NCBI GenBank assembly: GCA_017656385.1
Contig: JACDNX010000006.1
Coordinates: 1 to 64,000, forward strand
Length of the DNA stretch: 64,000 nt
Source: Thermodesulfobacterium sp.
GTDB taxonomy: Bacteria; Desulfobacterota; Thermodesulfobacteria; Thermodesulfobacteriales; Thermodesulfobacteriaceae
Direction of reading: 5' to 3'
The notes under the pieces are model-generated. The model ran no database searches. It was not told the origin of the DNA and saw only the letters and a list, made by a program, of their open reading frames with translations. The number at the start of each line of letters is the position of its first letter. Positions within the stretch are counted from its first letter, which is position 1. This document shows positions 33,692 to 41,643 of this stretch, piece by piece. The position numbers and the translations under genes are program-made.

Positions 33692-35959
33692 TTATATCAG
33701 TTTTTCTCTACCTATAATTATCTGACCCAAGGCTATTCCACCATCATTTAGAGGTGTTTTTTGAGGTAAAAATACCTCAAACCCTGCTTTTTTTAATTTT
33801 TCCCACAGTCCTTTTAAAAGAATTCTATTTTGAAAAGCTCCACCACTTAAAACAACCCTTTTTATCCCGCTCGATTCTCTTATTCTTTCAACTACCTTAA
33901 GACTTACCTCTATTATTGCCCAGTGAAATGAAAGAGCTATCTCAGGATTGCCTATTCCTCTGTCTTTTAATTCCACAATTTTTCTTATAAGCTCTTCTGT
34001 AGGAATAACTATCTCTTTTCCCTTTTCCTCTGGCTCTATATTTAATTTATAAAAATTTTTTGCTTTAAGTGCTGTTTCTTCTAATTTTTGGGCTGCTTCT
34101 GCCTCTGTGCTTATAGTTTCACAAATCCCAAGAATTGCTGAAACACCATCAAAAATTCTTCCGATACTGCAGGCAAAAGGAGAATTAAGTTTCTTTTCTA
34201 ACATCTGAAGTATTATACTTAAGGGTTTATTTTCTCTGAAAGGTAAATACTCTATAGGGATACCAGCATGATAAAGAAGGGAAAGACCTATTCTCCATAC
34301 CTCTTTTATAGCCTTCTCCCCCCCGGGAAGCATAAAGTAAGAAAAATGAGCAATTCTTTGAAAATCTTTTCTATCTGCTATTAAAAACTCACTTCCCCAG
34401 ATTTTGCGATCTGTCCCAAAACCCGTTCCATCAAAAGAAAGACCAATAACAGTATCTTCTATTTCATGCTCAGCCATAACAGTTACAATATGAGCATGAT
34501 GATGCTGAACTTTTATTCTTAGCTTTTCTCCTGCAAGTTTATCTGTGAGGGCTGTGGTAAAATAATTAGGGTGCATATCTGAAATAAATACCTCTGGATG
34601 AACATCAAAAACTTTTAGAAAATGTTCTACAGCTTCTTTATAAACCCTTTGAGTGACAGGTGATTCTAAATCTCCTAAATACTGACTTAAAATGACCACT
34701 TTGTCTTTTGCTATGGCAAAGGAATTTTTTAGATCCCCTCCTGAAGCAAAAAGATGAACTGGAAAGGACTTTTTCATTAAAATTGGAGAAGGAACAAAAC
34801 CTTTAGACCTTCTTATGAAAAAGGGAGTTTCGTTTATAACAAACATTACACTATCATCGCTGTGAGCTACAATTTCGCGGTTGTAAGTTACAAAGTAGTC
34901 TGCAATATGGCTCAAGCGTTCAAAAGCCTCTTCATCTCTAAAACATATAGGTTCTTCAGAAAGGTTTCCGCTTGTCATAACAAGAATCAAGTCTTTGTCA
35001 AGTGAAAAAAGAAGATACTGAAAAGGGGTATAAGGAAGCATAATACCAATGTAGCTAAGATCCGGAGCTACATATTTGCTAACTAAGGATTTTTTCTCTT
35101 TTAAAATCAGAATTGGCCTTTCCTTAGAAAGGAGAACTTCTTTTTCTTTGGGTGACACATACAAAAACTCTTCTACTTTTTCTATGGATCCTGCCATCAA
35201 GGCAAATGGTTTAAAAGGTCTCCTTTTTCTTTCTCTTAGTTTTAAAACAGCTTTGTTATTTGTTGCATCACACGCCAGATGATACCCTCCTACTCCTTTT
35301 ATAGCTACAATGTGTCCAGATTTTAAGGAGTGATAAACTCTTTTAACAATTTCATCTATATCTTCAGAAATCAAAGTTTTGTCGTTTTTATATAAAAATA
35401 ATTTCGGACCGCATACAGGGCAGGCTGTGGGTTGTGTATGAAATCTTCTATCAAGGGGATCTTCATATTCTTTTTTACATTCAGGACACATTGGAAATTC
35501 AGCCATAGAGGTGTTGTGTCTGTCATAGGGAATGTCCTTTACTATGCTAAATCTTGGCCCACAATGAGTGCAAACTATAAAGGGATAGTGATACCGTCTG
35601 TCTTTTGGATCAAAAAATTCTTTTAAACAGTCCTTACATATATTTGTGTCTGGAGGAATAAAGGTTATTTTTTTTTCTGTAGTTCTGCTTTTCTCTATCC
35701 AAAATTTCTCAAAATGATTTACCTCTTTTTCTTCTATCTTTACTTCTTGAACTATAGCAAGCGGAGGAAAATCTTCTTTAATTGCTTTTATAAACCTTTT
35801 AAGTGCCTTTTCTTCTCCCTCAGCCTCTATGGTTACCCCTTCTGTATCGTTTAAAACATAGCCTTTTATATTATGTTCAAGTGCAAGACGGTAAATGAAA
35901 GGACGAAAACCAACACCCTGAACAATTCCATTAACCCTTATATGAAAGTGTTTTAACAT
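33692..35959 (-). CDS. hypF: Carbamoyltransferase HypF
   Basis: Makes the cyanide ligands of [NiFe] hydrogenase by carbamoylating HypE. 755 residues with all four domains: acylphosphatase (1-90, GIVQGVGFRPFIYRLA), two zinc fingers (CKDC...CTHCGP and CPEC...CPVCGP, about 107-185), a YrdC-like domain (about 200-385), and a Kae1-like carbamoyltransferase end with HHHAHIVTVMAEHE near 485. No other hyp or hydrogenase genes are in the window, so the [NiFe] hydrogenase must be elsewhere. Confidence 0.97.
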   Translation of the reverse strand: MLKHFHIRVNGIVQGVGFRPFIYRLALEHNIKGYVLNDTEGVTIEAEGEEKALKRFIKAIKEDFPPLAIVQEVKIEEKEVNHFEKFWIEKSRTTEKKITFIPPDTNICKDCLKEFFDPKDRRYHYPFIVCTHCGPRFSIVKDIPYDRHNTSMAEFPMCPECKKEYEDPLDRRFHTQPTACPVCGPKLFLYKNDKTLISEDIDEIVKRVYHSLKSGHIVAIKGVGGYHLACDATNNKAVLKLRERKRRPFKPFALMAGSIEKVEEFLYVSPKEKEVLLSKERPILILKEKKSLVSKYVAPDLSYIGIMLPYTPFQYLLFSLDKDLILVMTSGNLSEEPICFRDEEAFERLSHIADYFVTYNREIVAHSDDSVMFVINETPFFIRRSKGFVPSPILMKKSFPVHLFASGGDLKNSFAIAKDKVVILSQYLGDLESPVTQRVYKEAVEHFLKVFDVHPEVFISDMHPNYFTTALTDKLAGEKLRIKVQHHHAHIVTVMAEHEIEDTVIGLSFDGTGFGTDRKIWGSEFLIADRKDFQRIAHFSYFMLPGGEKAIKEVWRIGLSLLYHAGIPIEYLPFRENKPLSIILQMLEKKLNSPFACSIGRIFDGVSAILGICETISTEAEAAQKLEETALKAKNFYKLNIEPEEKGKEIVIPTEELIRKIVELKDRGIGNPEIALSFHWAIIEVSLKVVERIRESSGIKRVVLSGGAFQNRILLKGLWEKLKKAGFEVFLPQKTPLNDGGIALGQIIIGREKLI

Positions 35960-36031
35960 ACAATTTTTAGCTTACACCTATTTTTATTTTTATAAAGTTT
36001 GGATTTGGTTAAGATTTATCTTTAAATTTGA

Positions 36032-36052
36032 AAGGGGGAGAAAATCCCCCTT
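36032..36052 (-). terminator. GC-rich hairpin downstream of the cytochrome gene
   Basis: An eight-base-pair stem, AAGGGGGA/TCCCCCTT, with a five-base loop. It lies 24 bases beyond the stop of the cytochrome gene and ahead of hypF. The following T tract is weak (TCAAATTT), so termination is likely but not certain. Confidence 0.55.
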
Positions 36053-36075
36053 ATTTGAAATTAATCTGATCTCTT

Positions 36076-37128
36076 TTATTTTTTGCTTTTAAATGGCATC
36101 ATCAATTTTCTTAGTTGAGACTTCGTTAAAGGTTTTCCAAATGCTACAAACTGATGCATAGGCTCTTCTGGATTTTCAAGGGGTATCCACTTTCCATCCA
36201 CATATTCCATATAGGCATTTTTATATTTTACTCCCTCAACAATAGGAATAACCCCTTTTAAATTGGTTAAAGTTCCCTTTTCTATCCAGGTAATCTTTAT
36301 TTTTCCTTTGCTAATTTGTTTAACTATATCTGTTGCGTGACATTCTTCACACTTTCTTCCTGTTTTTACTACATCATGAGAAAAGAAAGGCGCATAGATA
36401 ATAAAAGTTTGATTTTTATTAACAACAAATGTCTGAATATTTCCAGAAACTACCTTTCCATTGTAATTTACAAGAAAAATCCAATTACGGAGAGGTATAA
36501 AAGTTTTTTTACCTGTTTTTAAAAATGTATCCATATGACAGTTTGCACAGGTTATAACCTGACGCACATGGCAGGCTGTGCAATCAAGTTTATCTTTGTG
36601 AATTCTGTGAGAAACTGTTGCTGGTCTTTCTTGATGGCAGTTTTCACACTTTGTATCCATAGCTCCTTGCTCTCTCATAGAAATATATTTTTCCCCGTCT
36701 CCATGGATTTCTCTTGCAGTATGACAATTAATACACTCAAGTCCCTTTGAAAAATGAACATCCTGAAGTCCTTTTTTCTTAAAAACTCCCAATAACATTT
36801 TCTCCCTTGCATGACATCCAAGGCAATTCTTCATAGATTTAGCTTTTTTTACCGAGTAGGCAAATTTGCCATTTACCTCAACTTTGTGACATCTATCACA
36901 GGTTTTAGCATGACAATGATTACAGGCAAGTTTATCGTAAGGAATACATGTAAGTTTTTCTATTCCACCGTTTTCCTTGCTATACCAGTGAGCCATACCA
37001 CGAGCATAAAAGTGTAAACTTGATTTATAAAAAGTTTCCTCATCATTATTTTTTTGAGAAAATCCTTTGCTTAAGCTTCCTACCAAAAATAAAATGACCA
37101 AAAATATAATACTAATTGTCTTTTTCAT
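36076..37128 (-). CDS. Periplasmic octaheme c-type cytochrome
   Basis: 350 residues with a signal peptide (1-25, ending GFSQ). Eight CxxCH sites start at residues 69, 77, 102, 132, 161, 183, 194 and 260. Further His residues (SHRIH, DVHF, EIHG) may be distal ligands. The last 85 residues have no heme site. The first two sites are almost adjacent. An electron-transfer role or a terminal reductase of a sulfur or nitrogen compound would both fit; no catalytic motif is clear. Monocistronic: divergent from tRNA-Ser and followed by a hairpin. Confidence 0.9.
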   Translation of the reverse strand: MKKTISIIFLVILFLVGSLSKGFSQKNNDEETFYKSSLHFYARGMAHWYSKENGGIEKLTCIPYDKLACNHCHAKTCDRCHKVEVNGKFAYSVKKAKSMKNCLGCHAREKMLLGVFKKKGLQDVHFSKGLECINCHTAREIHGDGEKYISMREQGAMDTKCENCHQERPATVSHRIHKDKLDCTACHVRQVITCANCHMDTFLKTGKKTFIPLRNWIFLVNYNGKVVSGNIQTFVVNKNQTFIIYAPFFSHDVVKTGRKCEECHATDIVKQISKGKIKITWIEKGTLTNLKGVIPIVEGVKYKNAYMEYVDGKWIPLENPEEPMHQFVAFGKPLTKSQLRKLMMPFKSKK

Positions 37129-37289
37129 TTTTACCTCCTAAATGCTTATTATATTTATTAATTTTATAAAATTTGTAATTTTTATCAAAATTTTTTAAAC
37201 TCCTTTTTTCACCAATTTATATAAGTAAATGTTTTTTTCTTTTGAATTATTCAGGTTTTTTTATTTTTTCTTTTTAAATCTTGATTATC

Positions 37290-37317
37290 TTTACATTAAC
37301 TAATTTTGTAGTATATT
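37290..37317 (+). promoter_or_regulatory. Sigma-70-like promoter of tRNA-Ser
   Basis: TTTACA at 37290-37295 and TATATT at 37312-37317, with a 16-base spacer. Start of transcription would lie about at the first base of the mature tRNA. Confidence 0.5.
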
Positions 37318-37325
37318 TTTAGCTT

Positions 37326-37415
37326 GGAGGAGTGCCCGAGTGGACGAAGGGGGCGGCCTTGAAAGCCGCTGAGGGAGTTTGCCTCCCTCCGGGGGTTCGA
37401 ATCCCTCCTCCTCCG
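37326..37415 (+). tRNA. tRNA-Ser(TGA)
   Basis: Acceptor stem GGAGGAG/CTCCTCC, a long variable arm (GAGGGAGTTTGCCTCCCTC region) typical of class II serine tRNAs, anticodon loop CTTGAAA in stem GCGGC/GCCGC (anticodon TGA), and T loop TTCGAAT. Discriminator G. No CCA encoded. Confidence 0.97.
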
Positions 37416-37478
37416 TGTTTTACCTTTTAATAAAATTTTTTTCTTTATAATTTACTGAGTTCAAAAAGGTATTTAAAA

Positions 37479-38411
37479 ATGTTCAATTTCTTTAAAAAAG
37501 AAGGTCTCTTTGAAAAATTTAAAAAGGGTCTTACCAAAACAAAGGATTTACTATCTGAAAAATTTTCTGAAATCTTTGAAATTGACAAAATTGTTGATCT
37601 GCAAACCATAGAAGAACTTGAAGAAACTTTTATCCTTGCAGATGTAGGAGTAGAAACAACCTTAGCTCTTCTTGAACCCTTCAAAGCAAAAATTCTTCAA
37701 GGAGAAACACTTACTACCAGAGAGTTAAAATCTTTTTTAAAAAATCAGTTACTTTCTTTTCTTAAGGATACAGACAAATCCTTTCCTCCTAAAGGGAATC
37801 CTGCTGTTCTTTTTTTCTTAGGAGTTAATGGTGTAGGAAAAACCACAACTATTGCAAAATTGGGGAAAAATTTAAAAGAAAGGGGTTACTCAGTAGTTCT
37901 TGTCGCTGCAGACACCTTTAGAGCTGCTGCTATAGATCAATTAAAAACCTGGGGAGAAAGAATAGGTTCTCCAGTAATTACTTTACAAGAAGGCTCTGAC
38001 CCAGGAGCTGTAATTTATCAGGGAATCACTTATGCTCAAAAAAATAATATTGATGTAGCTCTTATTGATACAGCTGGAAGACTTCACACTAAGTATAATC
38101 TAATTGAAGAGCTTAAGAAGATGGTAAGGGTTATGAATAAACTTGTTTCTGTTGAATCTCAGGAAATTATTCTTGTTCTTGATGCAACGACTGGACAGAA
38201 TGCAATAAGTCAGGCTCAGCACTTTTCATCGGCTATACCTATTCACAGCGTAATCATTACTAAAATGGATGGAACTGCAAAAGGGGGAATAGCTATAGCG
38301 GTGTCTCATAAATATAATTTGCCTATAAGATTTATAGGTCTGGGGGAAAAACCAGAAGACTTAGTTCCTTTTAATAAAGAGGCTTTTGTTTCCGCTATAT
38401 TGCCTGATTAA
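37479..38411 (+). CDS. ftsY: Signal recognition particle receptor FtsY
   Basis: Docks the SRP-ribosome complex at the inner membrane. 310 residues with a short N domain and G domain: P-loop GVNGVGKTTTIAKLG near 112, DTFRAAAIDQL near 147, DTAGRLHTKYN near 196, TKMDGTAKGG near 261 and GLGEKPEDL near 291. The N-terminal acidic region of E. coli FtsY is absent, as in most thermophiles; a Phe/Lys-rich amphipathic start (MFNFFKKEGLFEKFKK) is likely the membrane anchor. The stop lies five bases before the fluoride aptamer. Confidence 0.97.
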   Translation: MFNFFKKEGLFEKFKKGLTKTKDLLSEKFSEIFEIDKIVDLQTIEELEETFILADVGVETTLALLEPFKAKILQGETLTTRELKSFLKNQLLSFLKDTDKSFPPKGNPAVLFFLGVNGVGKTTTIAKLGKNLKERGYSVVLVAADTFRAAAIDQLKTWGERIGSPVITLQEGSDPGAVIYQGITYAQKNNIDVALIDTAGRLHTKYNLIEELKKMVRVMNKLVSVESQEIILVLDATTGQNAISQAQHFSSAIPIHSVIITKMDGTAKGGIAIAVSHKYNLPIRFIGLGEKPEDLVPFNKEAFVSAILPD

Positions 38412-38416
38412 CTGCA

Positions 38417-38468
38417 GGGAGATGGCGTCCTCCCTTAACTGCCCATCAGGGCTGATGACGCCTACAGC
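38417..38468 (+). promoter_or_regulatory. Fluoride riboswitch aptamer (crcB motif)
   Basis: All conserved pieces are here. P1: GGGAG (38417-38421) pairs with CTCCC (38430-38434). Its loop holds ATGGCGTC. P3: GCCC (38441-38444) pairs with GGGC (38449-38452) around ATCA, flanked by TAACT and TGATG. Pseudoknot: GGCGTC (38424-38429) pairs with GACGCC (38457-38462), followed by TACAG. The match to the published Thermotoga petrophila aptamer is nearly base for base outside the stems. It begins five bases after the ftsY stop, and a TATATT (38396-38401) inside the end of ftsY could be its -10 box. Confidence 0.97.
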
Positions 38469-38526
38469 TTTAACAGATTGGCTGTAGAAGGTTTATTAAA
38501 TAAATGCCCTGATGGAGCTTCTTATA
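38469..38526 (+). promoter_or_regulatory. Expression platform of the fluoride riboswitch, translational type
   Basis: GCCCTGATGG at 38506-38515 is exactly complementary to CCATCAGGGC at 38443-38452, which is the heart of aptamer P3. It overlaps the GGAG (38514-38517) that would be the ribosome site for ATG 38527. A separate hairpin CTACAGC/GCTGTAG (38462-38468 with 38481-38487) touches the last pseudoknot base and brings the two complementary parts closer. There is no T tract, so control of translation start rather than termination is inferred: aptamer folded with fluoride, ribosome site open. Confidence 0.75.
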
Positions 38527-38931
38527 ATGCGTTGGTTTTGCCCCTTTTGTTGGACAGAACTCAAAGATGATGTTACTAAATTTTGCCCAAAATGCAAAAA
38601 CGATTTAACCTCCTTTAGTAATCTTTCTTTTGAAGATAAATTACTTTTATCTCTTAAAAACCCTGTTTCTCAAAACAGAAGATTCGTAATAGAGTGTTTG
38701 GGAAACTTAAAAAGTCAAAAAGCTGTAAACATTCTCTGCAAAATGCTATTTGAAAAAAGAGACCTTTATGAACTTATGGAAATAGCAAATGCTCTTTTTA
38801 AAATAAATACACGCTTATCTATAGAATGTTTACATAAATTTATTAACTTTACAACCAACAAAATTTTAAAACATTATATCTCAAACCTTTTAAATAAAGA
38901 ATCAAAGATAAAAGATGAAAACTTTAAATAA
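38527..38931 (+). CDS. Zinc-ribbon and helical-repeat protein under the fluoride riboswitch
   Basis: 134 residues from ATG 38527, nine bases after GGAG; ATG 38512 in the same frame lies inside the riboswitch pairing and is less likely. The N-terminus is a four-Cys zinc ribbon (CPFC and CPKC). The rest is helical: SQNRRFVIECLGNLKSQKAV and the next 70 residues resemble HEAT-type repeats. A small scaffold or nucleic-acid/protein-binding adaptor is possible. Not recognised as any known fluoride-resistance protein. Overlaps the next gene by 17 bases. Confidence 0.75.
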   Translation: MRWFCPFCWTELKDDVTKFCPKCKNDLTSFSNLSFEDKLLLSLKNPVSQNRRFVIECLGNLKSQKAVNILCKMLFEKRDLYELMEIANALFKINTRLSIECLHKFINFTTNKILKHYISNLLNKESKIKDENFK

Positions 38932-39682
38932 ATTAATTGATTTTGTTTTAAAAAGAGAAAAAAGCGAAGGAGGTTTTGGAGCCACCCCTTTCCTTCCTGC
39001 AACTATAGAGGATACCTATTATGCTGTAAAAATTCTCTATCTATGCAATTATTCTCCAAATAAAAATTTGCTCAAAAATTTTCTTTTTCGTCAAAACATT
39101 TTAGAACTTTATATAAAACCCTTGGCTAAATACTTTAAACTTTTAAATTATTTAAATCTACTTAACACTTTTCCTCAGCCTATTATAAATATCTGCAAAA
39201 ATAATTTAAAAATTTCTTTTTACAAAAATCTAACAAATCTTGAAACCCTTTGTTTTATTTTGGAAATATTTGAAATACTGGGAGAAAAAGATATAGTTTT
39301 AGAAATTAAAAAAACTGTTTTAAATAATATTTCTTTGTTTAATTTAAACACACTTAAAAGCTTTTACCATCTTTATAAAATTCTCAAAATGGATTTTCCC
39401 ATAGATTTTTTAAATAAAATTTTAGAAGCTCAAAATCCTGATGGAGGTTTTGGATTTTTTAAAGGAACTACCTCTTATATGGAAAATACTTATTATGCTT
39501 GTTATATTTTATATCATTTTAATTTAAAGCCTAAAATGTTAAAAAAACTAAAAGAGTTTATTTTATCCTGCTGGAATGTTGATGGAGGATTTGGAAGAAA
39601 TTCTCAAGGAATTTCTTTTTTAGAAAGCACATATTATGCTTTATGGATCCTGAAAAATTTTAACTTGGTAAATGGATTTTAA
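38915..39682 (+). CDS. Prenyltransferase/squalene-cyclase-type alpha-alpha repeat protein
   Basis: 255 residues with at least three copies of the toroid repeat signature: GGFGATPFLPATIEDTYYA (near 22), DGGFGFFKGTTSYMENTYYA (near 178) and DGGFGRNSQGISFLESTYYA (near 226). This is the pattern of prenyltransferase beta and terpene cyclase folds. The cyclase motif DCTAE and a zinc-site for prenyltransferase are not seen, so catalysis is unlikely from sequence alone. The middle 100 residues are Asn/Leu/Lys rich. Placed between the zinc-ribbon gene and the MFS gene with overlaps on both sides, so it belongs to the fluoride-controlled operon. Confidence 0.82.
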   Translation: MKTLNKLIDFVLKREKSEGGFGATPFLPATIEDTYYAVKILYLCNYSPNKNLLKNFLFRQNILELYIKPLAKYFKLLNYLNLLNTFPQPIINICKNNLKISFYKNLTNLETLCFILEIFEILGEKDIVLEIKKTVLNNISLFNLNTLKSFYHLYKILKMDFPIDFLNKILEAQNPDGGFGFFKGTTSYMENTYYACYILYHFNLKPKMLKKLKEFILSCWNVDGGFGRNSQGISFLESTYYALWILKNFNLVNGF

Positions 39683-40838
39683 AATGATACAAAGGTCTCC
39701 CTTTTTATTAGTAGTTTTACTTGGTTTAGTCAGTCTTTTAGGAGATATAACCTATGAAGGGGCAAGAAGTATTATAGGGCCTTATCTTGCTACCTTAGGA
39801 GCAAGTGCAACGGTAGTTGGATTTGTAGCTGGTTTAGGAGAGTTTATAGGCTATGGTTTGCGCTTAATTTCTGGTTATTTTACAGATAAGATTAAAAAAT
39901 ACTGGACTATTACCTTTGCAGGTTATTTCATAAATTTAATTTCTGTGCCTGCTCTTGCTTTAACAAAGACCTGGTTTCAGGCTGTTTGTCTTGTTTTAAC
40001 TGAAAGAATAGGAAAAGCTATAAGAACTCCTGCCAGAGATACCATCTTATCTTACACTACTTCTAAAATAGGAAGAGGTAAAGGCTTTGGTTTTCACGAA
40101 GCTATGGATCAAATTGGTGCTATAACAGGACCTATAATAATAGCTTCAATTTTATTTTATACTGGAAGTTATAAACTTTCCTTTACTATTTTATTAATAC
40201 CCGCTCTTTTAGCACTTTTTATACTTTTTGTTTCTATTTTTCTATATCCTCATCCTCAAAAATTTGAAAAAGAAGAATCTTCTATAGAACAAAAAGTTTT
40301 TTCTAAAGGTTTTTGGCTTTATGCTTTTGCTATAGGAATTTATGGAGCTGGTTATGCAGATTTTGCTTTGATAGCATATCATTTAAAAAAAACAGAAATA
40401 TTAACAGGTTCTTGGATACCTATTTTTTATGCTATAGCTATGGGAGTAGATGCTATCTCTGCACTTATTTTTGGATATCTTTTTGATAAAAAGGGTTTTG
40501 TAATTTTAATTTTTTCTGTTCTTATTTCTTCTCTGTTTGCACCTTGTGTATTTTTAGGAGATTTTAATGTAGTTTTATTAGGTATGATACTCTGGGGAAT
40601 AGGAATGGGAGCTCAAGAATCTATTATGAGAGCTGCCATATCTTTTTTTATACCTAAGGATAAAAGAGCAACTGGTTATGGAATTTTTAATGCTCTTTAC
40701 GGATTTTTATGGTTTTTAGGAAGCACTCTACTGGGGGCTCTATATGAATTTTCTATCTATGCATTAGTTATAATCTCTATGCTTTTGCAATTTCTTTCTA
40801 TTCCTTTGTTAATAAGTGTTTCTAAAATTAAATTATAA
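39672..40838 (+). CDS. MFS-type transporter under the fluoride riboswitch
   Basis: 388 residues with about 12 hydrophobic segments. The loop between helices 2 and 3 carries the MFS signature in variant form (GYGLRLISGYFTDKIKKYW). LTERIGKAIRTPARDTILS and GRGKGFGFHEAMDQIGAITG follow in the next loops and belong to a widespread uncharacterised MFS group. Last gene of the fluoride riboswitch operon, overlapping the repeat protein by 11 bases. ATG 39684 is an alternative start. Fluoride or hydrofluoric-acid export is inferred from control only; other substrates remain open. Confidence 0.88.
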   Translation: MDFKMIQRSPFLLVVLLGLVSLLGDITYEGARSIIGPYLATLGASATVVGFVAGLGEFIGYGLRLISGYFTDKIKKYWTITFAGYFINLISVPALALTKTWFQAVCLVLTERIGKAIRTPARDTILSYTTSKIGRGKGFGFHEAMDQIGAITGPIIIASILFYTGSYKLSFTILLIPALLALFILFVSIFLYPHPQKFEKEESSIEQKVFSKGFWLYAFAIGIYGAGYADFALIAYHLKKTEILTGSWIPIFYAIAMGVDAISALIFGYLFDKKGFVILIFSVLISSLFAPCVFLGDFNVVLLGMILWGIGMGAQESIMRAAISFFIPKDKRATGYGIFNALYGFLWFLGSTLLGALYEFSIYALVIISMLLQFLSIPLLISVSKIKL

Positions 40839-40851
40839 ATATGTTCAAAAA

Positions 40852-40882
40852 TATGTAGAAAGTTTTAAATCTCTTCTACATA
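40852..40882 (+). terminator. Hairpin after the MFS gene
   Basis: TATGTAGAA (40852-40860) pairs with TTCTACATA (40874-40882) around a 13-base loop, 14 bases after the stop. No T tract follows, so it may stabilise the mRNA end rather than terminate. Confidence 0.4.
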
Positions 40883-41022
40883 AAATTAAGATATTTTTAC
40901 AAAAATTTTACCTACAAAATTAAACCTTAAAAAGCATGAAAATTTAAAGGGTCTCACAGCATGTGTTTATTTAAACCAGAATTTTTAATTAACTTAATTT
41001 TTATATTTTTTAATTTTTAGGA

Positions 41023-41028
41023 TATAAT
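41023..41028 (+). promoter_or_regulatory. Candidate -10 box before the Cys-rich gene
   Basis: A perfect TATAAT in an AT-rich stretch, 28 bases before the ATG at 41057. A -35 box is not convincing. The rest of the 40883-41022 gap shows nothing else. Confidence 0.4.
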
Positions 41029-41056
41029 ACTTGTAAAAATATTAAGGGTAGGAGAT

Positions 41057-41632
41057 ATGTTGAAAAATTTGAAATATATGAAAGTTATAGATCCGGATCC
41101 AACTTCTCTTATTTTAGAAAAAATCAGAATTGCTGAAGAACTTTTCACAGATTGGGGAGAGTACTTTTATAAGGATAAAGAATTTTTAGAAAAACTTAAA
41201 GAGTATGAAAAGGCTATTAAAGTTTCTAATAAAATTATGGAGGAACTTGGAACATTTGAAGAATGTTACAACTGCTCAGTAATAGATAATACAGGGTGTT
41301 GCAAGATCGGGCTTGAAAACGAGGTTACTATTAATATTTTACTTATAAACATGTTCCTAAATGTTAAAATTCCCAAGGAAAGAGAGGTTCCAGGAAGATG
41401 TTTTTTTGTAGGTCCCACAGGTTGTAAAATTTTTGCAAGACCTTATTTATGTAGGGAATACTTCTGTAATAGACTTATGAGACTTTTTTCTCCTGAAGAA
41501 TATGCTTTGGTTACCCAGAAGATAAGTGAAGAACTTACTTTACTTTATTTAATAAATAGATATATTAGAAATGAGTTAGAGTTTTTATTAGGAGATTTTC
41601 TTTTAGAATTAGAGCTAACTGGTTACAGTTAG
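41057..41632 (+). CDS. YkgJ-like Cys-cluster protein
   Basis: 191 residues with eight cysteines at 70, 73, 81, 82, 115, 123, 132 and 137. The segment with CFFVGPTGC and ARPYLCREYFC follows the pattern of the YkgJ family, thought to bind zinc or an iron-sulfur cluster. Flanking regions are helical and acidic. TAGGAG precedes the ATG. pal follows 11 bases after its stop. The function of the family is not known. Confidence 0.78.
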   Translation: MLKNLKYMKVIDPDPTSLILEKIRIAEELFTDWGEYFYKDKEFLEKLKEYEKAIKVSNKIMEELGTFEECYNCSVIDNTGCCKIGLENEVTINILLINMFLNVKIPKEREVPGRCFFVGPTGCKIFARPYLCREYFCNRLMRLFSPEEYALVTQKISEELTLLYLINRYIRNELEFLLGDFLLELELTGYS

Positions 41633-41643
41633 GAGGTGTTTAA

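Noticed and set aside
38462-38487. CTACAGC/GCTGTAG hairpin as an intrinsic terminator of the riboswitch
   Set aside because: No T tract follows (AAGGTTTATT), so a translational mechanism fits better.
39672-40838. Membrane protein as CrcB/Fluc or CLC-F
   Set aside because: It has about 12 segments and MFS loop motifs; CrcB has four and CLC-F has other signatures.
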